In this document: in pieces, positions 17,882 to 25,910 of the stretch
Position numbering within the stretch: position 1 is the stretch's first letter
How the letters are laid out: the number at the start of each line of letters is the position of its first letter
Assembly: GCF_000518485.1 (NCBI RefSeq)
Contig: NZ_JADR01000005.1
Coordinates: 1-64,000 of the forward strand
Source of the DNA: Olleya marilimosa CAM030
GTDB lineage: Bacteria > Bacteroidota > Bacteroidia > Flavobacteriales > Flavobacteriaceae
Direction: 5' to 3'
Length of the DNA stretch: 64,000 nucleotides
Translations under genes and position numbers: made by a program
The notes under the pieces: generated by a model
Told to the model about the DNA's origin: nothing
Seen by the model: only the letters and a program-made list of their open reading frames with translations
The model's database searches: none

Positions 17882-17970
17882 GGGCGTTACCACAAGGGTC
17901 GCGTCTTCCGTTATATCTTTTTTTGCCATATGTGGCAGCAAAAAAAGGATGTCACTACAACCGCTAACGC
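17882..17970 (+). repeat. Dispersed intergenic palindromic repeat, copy B
   Basis: Begins GGGCGTTACC, then GGGTCGCGTCTTCCGTTATA, then an imperfect hairpin (CTTTTTTTGCC ... GGCAGCAAAAAAAGG), ending ACCGCTAACGC. It has the same framework as 5265..5375. It sits inside the tpiA-prmA intergenic gap and creates a spurious N-terminal extension of prmA. Confidence 0.8.
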
Positions 17971-18002
17971 AGGCTAATCTGCAAAATACAGTACAAATTA
18001 AA

Positions 18003-18842
18003 ATGTCAAACATTATTTACATAGGGTATTACTTTAAAGTGGAACCAATGCAACCAGGAACAGAAATTCTTATTGCAGAATTAGGTTACGCAGGATTTGA
18101 AAGCTTTGTAGAGACCGAAGAAGGGGTTACAGCATACATCCAAAAAGAAGAGTATACAGACACTATTTTGGACGATATCCAAATATTAAAGTCAGACGAG
18201 TTTAAAATCACATATAGCTTTGACGAAATTGAGCAAACCAATTGGAACGAAGAGTGGGAGAAAAACTTTAACCCAATTGTAGTTGATGATCTGTGTGCTG
18301 TACGTGCACCATTCCATGACAAGTTTGATACAGAATATGATATTATCATCGAACCAAAAATGAGTTTTGGAACAGGGCATCATGAAACCACACACATGAT
18401 GATACAACATATTCTTAAAAACGATTTTAAAGATAAGTCCGTTTTAGATATGGGATGCGGTACAGCTGTTTTAGCAATACTAGCTGAGATGAAAGGAGCA
18501 AAACCGTTAGATGCTATAGATATTGATAACTGGTGCTACTTAAATAGCTTAGAAAACGTGGAGCGTAACAATTGTAAACATATTTCTGTTTATGAAGGAG
18601 AAGCAGCACTTTTAAAAGATAAAAAGTACGATACCATTATAGCAAACATTAATCGCAACATCTTATTAAACGACATTGCAACATATTCAAAATGTCTTGA
18701 TGCAACAGGTACCTTATATTTAAGCGGTTTTTACCAAGAAGACATCCCAATGATAGAAAAGGAATGTAATAATAATAAACTTATTTTAAAGGATACATTA
18801 ACCAAAAATAATTGGGTTGCACTTAAATTTGAAAAGGAGTAA
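18003..18842 (+). CDS. prmA: Ribosomal protein L11 methyltransferase
   Basis: PrmA trimethylates ribosomal protein L11 using SAM. I start at ATG 18003 (MSNIIYIGYYFKV), giving 279 residues. The frame is open back to 17880, but that part is translated from the repeat element. The C-terminal Rossmann domain shows SAM motif I VLDMGCGTAVLAI (about residues 146-158), the acidic motif DAIDIDNW, and IANINRNILL as motif IV. The N-terminal third is the L11-binding domain. It is the last gene of the operon before the terminator at 18909. Confidence 0.94.
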   Translation: MSNIIYIGYYFKVEPMQPGTEILIAELGYAGFESFVETEEGVTAYIQKEEYTDTILDDIQILKSDEFKITYSFDEIEQTNWNEEWEKNFNPIVVDDLCAVRAPFHDKFDTEYDIIIEPKMSFGTGHHETTHMMIQHILKNDFKDKSVLDMGCGTAVLAILAEMKGAKPLDAIDIDNWCYLNSLENVERNNCKHISVYEGEAALLKDKKYDTIIANINRNILLNDIATYSKCLDATGTLYLSGFYQEDIPMIEKECNNNKLILKDTLTKNNWVALKFEKE

Positions 18843-18908
18843 TGTTGTAAAAAATTAAATTTATCGATTAAATACATAAAATTTTAACAATTTTATTAAA
18901 AATAAATA

Positions 18909-18942
18909 GAGTCTTGTGGTTAAAACCTCAGGATTCTTCTTT
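18909..18942 (+). terminator. prmA terminator
   Basis: A 13-bp stem with one mismatch and two wobble pairs (GAGTCTTGTGGTT with AACCTCAGGATTC, 2-nt apex) is followed by a T-rich tract. Confidence 0.65.
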
Positions 18943-18952
18943 TTTAATCAAT

Positions 18953-18960
18953 TATCTTTG
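18953..18960 (+). promoter_or_regulatory. -7 element for the M57 peptidase gene
   Basis: TATCTTTG fits TAnnTTTG. It would give a leader of about 110 nt; no clear TTG lies at the ideal distance. Confidence 0.45.
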
Positions 18961-19076
18961 ACTTGATAATTATCTCACATAAGATTAATAGCAAAACATC
19001 CTTAAACTAACATTTAAGATTGTGTGAAACATTTTACGTAAAGCAAACCATTTATTAATTTAAAATTCAACCAAAA

Positions 19077-19907
19077 ATGAAGAAAATTAAATTTATGGCT
19101 TTAGCTAGCCTATGTTTTATTCTAGGATTACAATCATGTCAAAAAAATGAAGACACGATTATTGACGAAGAAGTTGCAGTAAAAGAAGTATCTGCAGAGC
19201 TTTTAGCTAAATTGGCAAAAGCACAAATAAATACTGACAATGCCAAAATAGTAGACTTCATGCTTCCCGATGGTTCTACCAAAGAAATGATTGAAGTTGA
19301 AGGTGATCTTTTTATGAGCGAAGAGGATATCTTAAACTTAAATGAAGAGACTTCAGCAACAGACAGAAATTATCGTACAAATAATTTAGTGTCTCAAGGT
19401 AAAACCATTACTATAATTGGATATACAGGAGGTAGTAATGCTTTATCAACTAAAGAAAGAACTGCTTTGCAGTGGGCTGTTGATAATTATAATGCGCTAA
19501 GCGGAGTTTCAATTTCGTTTCAATTATCATTTGGAACCAACTACCAGTCTAAAGATATGGTCGTGTATCATAACCCAAGTCAATCTGGTGCAGGTGGATC
19601 TGCAGGTTTTCCAAGTAATGGTAACCCTTATAAATTTGTTCAAATTTACGGTTTAGATAACTATGATACTAATGTGGTAGAGCATGTTATTACACATGAA
19701 ATTGGTCATTCTGTAGGATTTAGACACACAGATTGGTTTAACAGAGCAAGTTGTGGTCAAAACCAAAACGAAGGAGCAGGATCAATTGGAGCAATAGATT
19801 TAGGCGGAAACAATCCAGAAACATCTGTAATGTTAGCATGCTTTAGTAGTGGAGAAGATGGCGAGTTTGGTATAGACGATATTAATGCACTACAAATTAT
19901 GTATTAA
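19077..19907 (+). CDS. M57-family HEIGH zinc metalloprotease, lipoprotein
   Basis: A 276-residue secreted protease. The N-terminus is a lipoprotein signal (LGLQSC, Cys21). A propeptide-like acidic region runs to about residue 95. The catalytic domain contains THEIGHSVGFRHTDW near residues 205-219, the metzincin-type zinc site HExxHxxGxxH. A Met-turn-like SVMLACF follows. This matches the dual-action HEIGH metallopeptidases (peptidase M57). The substrate is unknown. It has its own promoter and terminator. Confidence 0.9.
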   Translation: MKKIKFMALASLCFILGLQSCQKNEDTIIDEEVAVKEVSAELLAKLAKAQINTDNAKIVDFMLPDGSTKEMIEVEGDLFMSEEDILNLNEETSATDRNYRTNNLVSQGKTITIIGYTGGSNALSTKERTALQWAVDNYNALSGVSISFQLSFGTNYQSKDMVVYHNPSQSGAGGSAGFPSNGNPYKFVQIYGLDNYDTNVVEHVITHEIGHSVGFRHTDWFNRASCGQNQNEGAGSIGAIDLGGNNPETSVMLACFSSGEDGEFGIDDINALQIMY

Positions 19908-19935
19908 AACTTATCTTAAATAAGTGATAAAAAGG

Positions 19936-19962
19936 CTTCTGTGACGACAGAAGTCTTTTTTT
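19936..19962 (+). terminator. Terminator of the M57 protease gene
   Basis: CTTCTGT/ACAGAAG stem with loop GACG and a T7 tract, 29 bp past the stop codon. Confidence 0.85.
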
Positions 19963-20003
19963 ATATCCAATAATTTTTTACTTTTATAAAAAAAATAGTA
20001 CGT

Positions 20004-20279
20004 ATGAGTACAAAAGAAAAAATTCAAGAAGAGCACGACGTTAGCACTTTAGAACAGCCTAACAACGAAATTGTCGTTTATAATGATGACGTTAATACAT
20101 TTGATCACGTCATAGATACTTTAATTTATGCTTGTGACCATACACCAGAACAAGCTGAGCAATGCACAATTCTAGTCCATTATAAAGGACAATGTACAGT
20201 TAAAACTGGTGCGTATAAAGAGCTGGAACCACGATGTACAATGTTACTGGAAGCAGGATTAAGTGCTGAAATAATCTAA
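20004..20279 (+). CDS. clpS: ATP-dependent Clp protease adaptor
   Basis: ClpS delivers N-degron substrates to ClpAP-type proteases. It is 91 residues long. The core shows IVVYNDDVNTFDHVIDTL, the conserved N-D-D-x-x-T-x-x-x-V block that binds the substrate N-terminus, then TPEQAEQCTILVHYKGQC and a C-terminal strand. The N-terminal tail is acidic. It stands in its own transcription unit near prmA, with a strong terminator directly after it. Confidence 0.95.
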   Translation: MSTKEKIQEEHDVSTLEQPNNEIVVYNDDVNTFDHVIDTLIYACDHTPEQAEQCTILVHYKGQCTVKTGAYKELEPRCTMLLEAGLSAEII

Positions 20280-20280
20280 A

Positions 20281-20310
20281 AAAAAGAGTCTTTTTATAAA
20301 GACTCTTTTT
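20281..20310. terminator. Bidirectional terminator after clpS
   Basis: A perfect 13-bp stem (AAAAAGAGTCTTT/AAAGACTCTTTTT, loop TTAT) with a long T tract, between convergent clpS and the DUF2892 gene. Confidence 0.92.
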
Positions 20311-20324
20311 TTTTTTTTTGTAAA

Positions 20325-20528
20325 TCACTTTCTTTTGCAAGTGTTTATACCAAAAATAGTGTATAGTGGACAAAAGTTAATAAAACTTGTAATTAATAAA
20401 ATGATTGCTACAGCCATTAAAATATAGGCTAAAGTTCCGCTTACTACATTTAAATAATATAATAGTGTTATCACTATAGCCACTAATACTCTTAAGCTTT
20501 TATCTAAAGCTCCCATATTTTTTTTCAT
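20325..20528 (-). CDS. DUF2892/YgaP-type small membrane protein
   Basis: 67 residues from ATG 20528. MKKNMGALDKSLRVLVAI is the family N-terminus, followed by two hydrophobic helices (about 12-28 and 32-50) and the FCPLYTIFGINTC ending, which is the signature of the YgaP-like transmembrane domain (DUF2892). A longer open frame to 20696 is false: it translates through the tRNA-Arg gene and its terminator. The role is unknown; rhodanese or sulfur links are known for some fused relatives only. Confidence 0.88.
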   Translation of the reverse strand: MKKNMGALDKSLRVLVAIVITLLYYLNVVSGTLAYILMAVAIILLITSFINFCPLYTIFGINTCKRK

Positions 20529-20570
20529 AATAAATGGTGTTAAGTATTTAAATATAAGTATAACGCATAA

Positions 20571-20599
20571 AAAAAGCAAGCTATAGTAGCTTGCTTTTT
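20571..20599 (-). terminator. tRNA-Arg terminator
   Basis: A 13-bp stem (AAAAAGCAAGCTA with TAGCTTGCTTTTT, loop TAG) lies just past the tRNA 3' end on the minus strand. Confidence 0.85.
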
Positions 20600-20604
20600 T
20601 TTCG

Positions 20605-20678
20605 TGACCTCGACAGGATTCAAACCTGTAACCTCTTGAGCCGTAATCAAGTGCGCTATTCAGTTGCGCCACGAGGCC
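20605..20678 (-). tRNA. tRNA-Arg (anticodon ACG)
   Basis: On the minus strand the acceptor GGCCTCG pairs with CGAGGTC. The anticodon stem CTTGA/TCAAG encloses TTACGGC with anticodon ACG, read as ICG after deamination. The T arm has GGTTTGAATCC. The discriminator is A and CCA is not encoded. Confidence 0.95.
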
Positions 20679-20693
20679 TTTTTTTTGTGGGTG

Positions 20694-20725
20694 CAAATAT
20701 ATTGCTTTTTTATAATAACATCAAA
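20694..20725 (-). promoter_or_regulatory. tRNA-Arg promoter
   Basis: On the minus strand, TTTG at 20725-20722 and TATATTTG at 20701-20694 are 20 bp apart, a consensus Bacteroidota promoter ending 15 bp before the tRNA. Confidence 0.8.
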
Positions 20726-20743
20726 ACTTTTTGAAGATTTAAT

Positions 20744-20896
20744 TTAATTTAATGCGTTTTTTGTCACAAATACTTTCCATCCAAAAATAGCCATTTGTAT
20801 TTTAGTGGCTTTACTTAGATCTAGTTTTTGCTTTGTATAACTTGGTAGTACAAGCTTATTAACCTTTGCTAAAAACTTAAATAGTGTTTTTTTCAT
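20744..20896 (-). CDS. Conserved small basic protein, 50 residues
   Basis: ATG 20896 opens a 50-codon frame: MKKTLFKFLAKVNKLVLPSY, then TKQKLDLSKATKIQMAIFGW and KVFVTKNALN. Small proteins of this exact style recur in Flavobacteriaceae and are sometimes mislabelled SsrA-binding protein; I recall the pattern but cannot verify it here. It has a basic amphipathic N-terminus, an LPSY-x-K-x-x-LDLSKA-type centre, and no signal or membrane segment. A TAATTTTG box at 20913-20920 on the same strand could be its -7 element. Function unknown. Confidence 0.7.
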   Translation of the reverse strand: MKKTLFKFLAKVNKLVLPSYTKQKLDLSKATKIQMAIFGWKVFVTKNALN

Positions 20897-20920
20897 AAAA
20901 AAAATTTAAATTCAAAATTA

Positions 20921-21416
20921 TTGCTTTAGTAGTTGTTAACCTAACAGACTTTAAGATTTAAAATAGTAAAACTTATTCTAGACTAAGTTTTACATTTTGG
21001 TTTAAAGTATAATCGATGTTATAAAATCGATTATTAGTTGGGCGATTGTTAGCATAATTTTAAGTTTAAGGGTTAATAATACCAATACTTTTCAGGATTG
21101 TTTTTTGAAGATATATTTTTTCATTATTATTCTCCAAACAAAAATGAATATATCTATACTTTTGACTTTACTTATTAAAGTAAAAAAATGTAAATGGTTT
21201 TAATATTTTAATTTATTCCTTAAATGTTGTTTTAATATGTAATCATAAATACTTTTTGTAGTTAGTTTTTGATATAAATGTAGGGCATTTTTTAGTGTCG
21301 TATTTTTTTTCAAGGGGATTTTGATTCAGTAGAGTTACAAAAAACGAGTTTCTATTATTTCTAATTATTAAAAGGTTAATTAACTATTGTTTAAAAGCTC
21401 GGCTAATAATATCTAT
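20921..21416. other. Intergenic region without recognised gene
   Basis: About 500 bp of AT-rich sequence. It contains a short dyad (AATCGAT ... ATCGATT near 21011-21032) and only ORFs shorter than 20 codons. I see no gene, RNA or repeat copy that I can support. Confidence 0.5.
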
Positions 21417-21424
21417 TATATTTG
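21417..21424 (+). promoter_or_regulatory. -7 element for the secreted endonuclease gene
   Basis: TATATTTG lies 14 bp before the ATG. The -33 partner is unclear. Confidence 0.5.
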
Positions 21425-21438
21425 CTAAAAATATATGC

Positions 21439-23406
21439 ATGAAAAAAATTACTTTACTTTTTATTATTCTTATTTCGGCAATTGGGTATTCTCAATCTGT
21501 TGTTATTAACGAGTTGGATTCTGATACGCCTGGAATTGATGATCAAGAATTTATAGAGTTGTTGTCAAGTATGCCTAATTTTTCGTTAGATGGCTACGTG
21601 TTGGTTTTATTTAATGGTTCTGCATCTGGAGGAGATTCAAGTTACTTTGCCTTAGATTTAGATGGTTACACAACAGATGTTAATGGTTTATTACTTATTG
21701 GTAGTACAACTGTTTCTCCATTTCCTCAGTTAATTATACCAGCTAATCTTATTCAAAATGGTGCAGATGCTGTGGCTGTATATTTAGGGGACGACACAGA
21801 TTTTCCGGAAGGGACTTTAGCAACACAAACTAATTTAGTGGATGCGATGGTATATGATACTAGTGATGCGGATGATACAGGTTTAATGGCGTTACTTGGT
21901 GTTACAGAACAATATAATGAGGGTTCTGGTAACAATACAAATTCAATTCAGCGTTTTGATGATGGATTAGGTAATCCAAATAGTATAACGTATGTTGCTA
22001 CAACGCCAACACCTAGAGCTTTAAATGATGGAAGCGGAATTTTATTAAACGGAGTATTAACTTCTGTAACACAATCACAAGTTGATGAGGGTTCTGTTTT
22101 TGATATTACTTTTACTACTGAGCAAAATGTAGATTCTGATTTAACTATTGATTTTACTTTAAGCAATGGAGGTTTTGATACTTCAGATTTTACTGGTAAC
22201 ACATCTGTTGTTATTCCGACAGGTCAAAATACTATAGTAACAACTATTACTTTAATTGATGATGTTTTAGATGAAGGTGATGAGGTTTTAAAAATAGTTA
22301 TAGCCAATTTGCCAACTGTTTATATTGCGCTAAATAATAATTTAGAAGTAAGAGTTGTGGATAATGATTTTGTGGTAGCATCTTTTGGTACACCTTTAAA
22401 TCCTACTTATGGTATAGTGGCTAGCACACAACCTTCAGATTATTATAATACTTTGGATGGTTTGTCAGGAAGTGCTTTGGAGCAAGCTTTACAAGATATT
22501 GTTGCAGAAGAAGGTGTTGTAAGAGCACAAACGTATTCTGATATAATAGATATTTTGGAAGCAGCAGATCAAAATCCAGCAAACAGTAATCAAGTGTGGT
22601 TAGTGTATACAGAGCAAGGTCGTGCTAAGTTAGATTATCAAACAACTTCTAATAATACAGGAACATGGAATAGAGAACATACTTTTCCTAGGTCTTTGGC
22701 AGGTTATAATAGTATTGATCTGGACGATTTTAGAGATGGTAAAGATGTGTATTGGAATACTACAGCAGATTCACTAAGACATGGTAATAGTGATGGGCAC
22801 GCTTTACGCGCTGCAGATGGACCAGAAAATAGTTCTAGAGGTAACCAACATTATGGGCAATATAATGGGCCAACAGGTACTGCTGGAAGTTTTAAAGGTG
22901 ATGTAGCCAGAAGTGTATTATACATGCAAATTAGATATAATGGTTTAAGTGTTGAGTCTGGATATCCTAGCGTTACTGGGCAAATGGGAGATTTGGACGT
23001 GCTTTTAGATTGGCATAGAAATGATCCGCCAGACGATTTTGAAATGAATAGAAATAATGTGGTGTATGAATGGCAAGTAAACAGAAATCCTTTTATTGAT
23101 CAGCCTGATTTAGTAGAGTATATTTGGGGAAATCAAATAGGAAATGTGTGGAGTCAGCCTTTAAGTGTTGCAAGTTTTACAACTGAAACTATAAAGATAT
23201 ATCCTAATCCAGCAACTGATAAATTGTTTGTTTCAGGTAAGCAGCAATTGTACAATTTATCCGTTTTTTCTTCGGAAGGAAGAAAGGTTTTATCTCAACC
23301 AGTCGTTAATAATAGTTACGTTGATTTAAAATTAGCAAGCGGTTTATATATGGTTGTTATTGAATCAGAGGATAAACGCATCACTAAAAAAATTATTATT
23401 GAATAG
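21439..23406 (+). CDS. Secreted endonuclease I with Calx-beta domain and T9SS signal
   Basis: A 655-residue extracellular nuclease. Order: signal peptide 1-19 (ISAIGYSQ); a lamin-tail-like domain to about 165 (VVINELDSDTPG); a Calx-beta-like domain about 195-305 (SQVDEGSVFDITFTTEQ); the endonuclease I/NucM domain about 325-560 with NREHTFPRS near residue 411, SDGHALRAADGPENSSRGN, and YMQIRYNG; then a type A T9SS sorting domain from about 585 (IKIYPNPATDKLFVSG to the end). The enzyme should degrade extracellular DNA or RNA for phosphate or nucleotide scavenging or biofilm turnover. Confidence 0.95.
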   Translation: MKKITLLFIILISAIGYSQSVVINELDSDTPGIDDQEFIELLSSMPNFSLDGYVLVLFNGSASGGDSSYFALDLDGYTTDVNGLLLIGSTTVSPFPQLIIPANLIQNGADAVAVYLGDDTDFPEGTLATQTNLVDAMVYDTSDADDTGLMALLGVTEQYNEGSGNNTNSIQRFDDGLGNPNSITYVATTPTPRALNDGSGILLNGVLTSVTQSQVDEGSVFDITFTTEQNVDSDLTIDFTLSNGGFDTSDFTGNTSVVIPTGQNTIVTTITLIDDVLDEGDEVLKIVIANLPTVYIALNNNLEVRVVDNDFVVASFGTPLNPTYGIVASTQPSDYYNTLDGLSGSALEQALQDIVAEEGVVRAQTYSDIIDILEAADQNPANSNQVWLVYTEQGRAKLDYQTTSNNTGTWNREHTFPRSLAGYNSIDLDDFRDGKDVYWNTTADSLRHGNSDGHALRAADGPENSSRGNQHYGQYNGPTGTAGSFKGDVARSVLYMQIRYNGLSVESGYPSVTGQMGDLDVLLDWHRNDPPDDFEMNRNNVVYEWQVNRNPFIDQPDLVEYIWGNQIGNVWSQPLSVASFTTETIKIYPNPATDKLFVSGKQQLYNLSVFSSEGRKVLSQPVVNNSYVDLKLASGLYMVVIESEDKRITKKIIIE

Positions 23407-23424
23407 ATTTTTGACTTATTATAA

Positions 23425-23457
23425 AAAAAAGCCCAAACATTTTGTTTGGGCTTTTTT
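23425..23457. terminator. Bidirectional terminator between endonuclease and blaR1-type genes
   Basis: A perfect 14-bp stem (AAAAAAGCCCAAAC/GTTTGGGCTTTTTT) between two convergent genes. Confidence 0.92.
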
Positions 23458-23475
23458 ATTTATTTAATGGTGGAA

Positions 23476-25365
23476 TTATTTAGAAGTTATATTTAATACT
23501 CCAGTGCCATCTAAATTTATTTCTATTGGACTAATCCCTTTATTAGATTGATAAGTCGTTTTAGTTTTATTCCCTTTTTTGTCAATTGTTGAGATTTTAA
23601 TTTTAATAATTTCATCCTTGTTATTGCGTTTTATAGTTGAGAATTGGATATCTATATTCTGACTTGTTAAAAACGCTTTATGCTGGTTTAAAACCAAGTC
23701 AGTTGTGTTTTTATCAATGTGTAATGTGCTTCTGTTTTTTGAAGCATCCTCTTCATCTATATAGAATAAGCTTGTTGTTTCAACTTTTTCAACAATTTTC
23801 CAATTACTATTTTTTTCTGAATTTTTGTTATTGGTAGTGATTTCTATAACATCATTAAGTCCTTGACTTCCATATTTGTTTGTAGCCATTTGACCTTTAA
23901 GAACATTCATGGTTGCAATGTTTTCTGTATTTAAAGCTGATGGCATGATGTCTGTTATTTTACCATTTATTACATAAAGTGGCTTTTTTTGTTGTTCGAC
24001 TATAACCAACTTACTTTTGTCTTCTCCTGTATTAGTGGTTTGAAATTTATAGCTAGATACACTGCTGTCTTGGTCTTTGTTTTCTATTATTAATTTAATA
24101 TCATCACCACTATTTTGGGTATGTATTACATTGGTGTTACTGCTGGCTTGTTCTGTAATAACAGGAGATGTTATTGTCCAATCTTTTGTAATAGTAATCA
24201 CTGATTTGTTTTTATCATCATTTATTAATAACTGATTGTCTTCAACTTTTAAAATAGTAGTATTTATAGGTGAATTATCTAATTTGTTAAAAGCGACACG
24301 TTTTGTAAACTCTGATTGACCTTTGTTTTTTGTTGCTATTGTTAACGATATAATGTCCTGGTTTTGGTTTCTTTTTATATTAGAAAATTTAACTTCTAAA
24401 TGGTCCAACTTAGATTCTAGTTTGCTTTTAATTGCTTGAATCTCTTGGTCAGTGGACTTGGAAGTGATAATATAAGTTTCGGTATTAACTAGATGTTGTT
24501 GTATTTCCGCATTAGTGATGTATACTTTTTTTGTATTAAAACTCATTAAAAATAATCCTAGAAAGGGCAGCACGATAGTGAGCTTTAATAAATTACTGTT
24601 TTTTGATTTTGATTTTTGTAACATAACGATTCGTTTTTTGATTAATGATTGATAAAAATTAGTTGGAAAAGCTAATTGATTTTGATGTAAGCTAGCTTTT
24701 AATAATACCGTTTGATAGCTTTTTGAGCACTTTATTTTGTGCTGTGCTTTTTGATCTGCTATGTATTCTAAGTTTTGTTGAAGTTCTTTTTTGTACCACC
24801 AAATAAAGGGATTAAACCAAAATAGGATTGTGGCAAGTTGGATAACTATCACGTCTATAGTATGGTATTGAGTTGCATGAACTTTTTCATGAGTTATAAT
24901 ATAGTCAAGTTCTGTTTTTAAAAATTGATTGGGATTATAAACGATACGATTAAAAAATGAAAAAGGTGCTATTGAAGCTTCAGTTTTAATAAATACAAAT
25001 GGACCAGATAGTATTTTAGTTTTATTTTGTAACAACTTATGCAGCGATATAAATTGTAAAATTACTTTTACTAAAATTATAAGTAATCCAAGGCCATAAA
25101 TTATTGGTAATAACTGCCATAAATTAAAACCAGATTTAGTCGTGGTTTGTGTTGTCGCAACTTGTAGGTTTTGTGATATACTTATGTCTTGTGGAGTGTA
25201 TTGTATGTAAACAGGAATAACTATTAATGGTAATACTGTGGCTATAAATAAGCCTGAAAGTAAAAACCAACGGTTAGCCTGAAAAAAAGTATCACGTTGT
25301 AAAAATAGTTTGTAACAAGTGTAAAATAGTAATATGATTGCTGAAGCTTTTAAAAAATAGTCCAT
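23476..25365 (-). CDS. BlaR1/MecR1-type M56 membrane protease with TonB-plug-like domain
   Basis: 629 residues. The N-terminal 280 residues hold four membrane helices and the M56 zinc protease site HEKVH (about residue 159, in YIITHEKVHATQYH). Such proteins sense a signal and cleave the BlaI-type repressor. The rest is periplasmic. Near residues 455-510 it has PLYVINGKITDI ... IATMNVLKGQMATNKYGSQG, the pattern of a TonB-dependent-receptor plug, a feature of Bacteroidota M56 proteins rather than of true BlaR1 with its penicillin-binding domain. The start codon lies 2 bp after the blaI stop, so the two genes are coupled. The inducing signal is unknown; beta-lactam sensing is not indicated. Confidence 0.88.
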   Translation of the reverse strand: MDYFLKASAIILLFYTCYKLFLQRDTFFQANRWFLLSGLFIATVLPLIVIPVYIQYTPQDISISQNLQVATTQTTTKSGFNLWQLLPIIYGLGLLIILVKVILQFISLHKLLQNKTKILSGPFVFIKTEASIAPFSFFNRIVYNPNQFLKTELDYIITHEKVHATQYHTIDVIVIQLATILFWFNPFIWWYKKELQQNLEYIADQKAQHKIKCSKSYQTVLLKASLHQNQLAFPTNFYQSLIKKRIVMLQKSKSKNSNLLKLTIVLPFLGLFLMSFNTKKVYITNAEIQQHLVNTETYIITSKSTDQEIQAIKSKLESKLDHLEVKFSNIKRNQNQDIISLTIATKNKGQSEFTKRVAFNKLDNSPINTTILKVEDNQLLINDDKNKSVITITKDWTITSPVITEQASSNTNVIHTQNSGDDIKLIIENKDQDSSVSSYKFQTTNTGEDKSKLVIVEQQKKPLYVINGKITDIMPSALNTENIATMNVLKGQMATNKYGSQGLNDVIEITTNNKNSEKNSNWKIVEKVETTSLFYIDEEDASKNRSTLHIDKNTTDLVLNQHKAFLTSQNIDIQFSTIKRNNKDEIIKIKISTIDKKGNKTKTTYQSNKGISPIEINLDGTGVLNITSK

Positions 25366-25367
25366 GA

Positions 25368-25727
25368 TTAATCTTGATTTTCTATTAAACGAATAATTTC
25401 TTTTAGCTCTTCAACGCTAATTTTTTCTTCTTTAGCAAAAAACGAAACGACATTTTTATAAGAGCTATTAAAGTAATTGTCGATTGCAGTATTCATAAAC
25501 TTATTTCGATAGGCTTCTTTTGAAATAATAGGGTAGTAGCGATGGGTTTTTCCAAAAGCTTCGTAACTAACATAACCTTTTTCTTCAAGATTTCTAACCA
25601 TAGTAGATAAGGTGTTATAGTGTGGTTTGTCGTTCTTTATTTCTGCCATGACATCTTTAACAAAAGCGTTTTCAAGCTTCCATAAAATGTGCATTATCTC
25701 TTCTTCTTTGTTGGTTAACTTTTGCAT
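25368..25727 (-). CDS. BlaI/MecI-family transcriptional repressor
   Basis: 119 residues from ATG 25727 (MQKLTNKEEEIMHILWKLEN); a TTG at 25733 would add two residues. It has a winged-helix DNA-binding domain (residues about 3-75, with HYNTLSTMVRNLEEKGYVSY as recognition helix and wing), then a C-terminal dimerisation helix region. It precedes the M56 protease gene, the standard sensor-repressor pair. Two matching dyads in the upstream region (25773..25806) are its likely operators, implying autorepression. Confidence 0.95.
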   Translation of the reverse strand: MQKLTNKEEEIMHILWKLENAFVKDVMAEIKNDKPHYNTLSTMVRNLEEKGYVSYEAFGKTHRYYPIISKEAYRNKFMNTAIDNYFNSSYKNVVSFFAKEEKISVEELKEIIRLIENQD

Positions 25728-25772
25728 AATCAATTGTTTATTTCAAATTTAATGTAAACATAACTAATAAAA

Positions 25773-25806
25773 TAGTTATACAACTATAAAGTTAGTTTTT
25801 TAACTA
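25773..25806. promoter_or_regulatory. Two BlaI-type operator dyads
   Basis: TAGTTATACAACTA (25773-25786) and TAGTTTTTTAACTA (25793-25806) are both TAGTT-N4-AACTA dyads. They are spaced 20 bp centre to centre, two helical turns on one DNA face. They lie 45-80 bp upstream of the blaI-type start and about 105 bp upstream of the divergent exchanger gene. Known BlaI/MecI operators are dyads of similar size with a TACA/TGTA core, and the first dyad contains TACA. Confidence 0.65.
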
Positions 25807-25910
25807 TTTTTTTAGTTTTATTAATAATGATTTTCCGCTACAGCGAAAAAAATTAAGTCCTAATTCTTTTTGATGTTTGCAAAATGTATCTTCGCAAAAA
25901 TTATATTTTT

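Noticed and set aside
17880-18002. N-terminal extension of prmA by 41 codons
   Set aside because: The extra residues are translated from a palindromic repeat that recurs elsewhere, and the family N-terminus begins at ATG 18003.
20529-20696. N-terminal extension of the DUF2892 protein
   Set aside because: The extension is a translation of tRNA-Arg and its terminator on the same strand.
23476-25733. Beta-lactam resistance sensor system
   Set aside because: The M56 protein lacks a penicillin-binding domain and no beta-lactamase gene is nearby.
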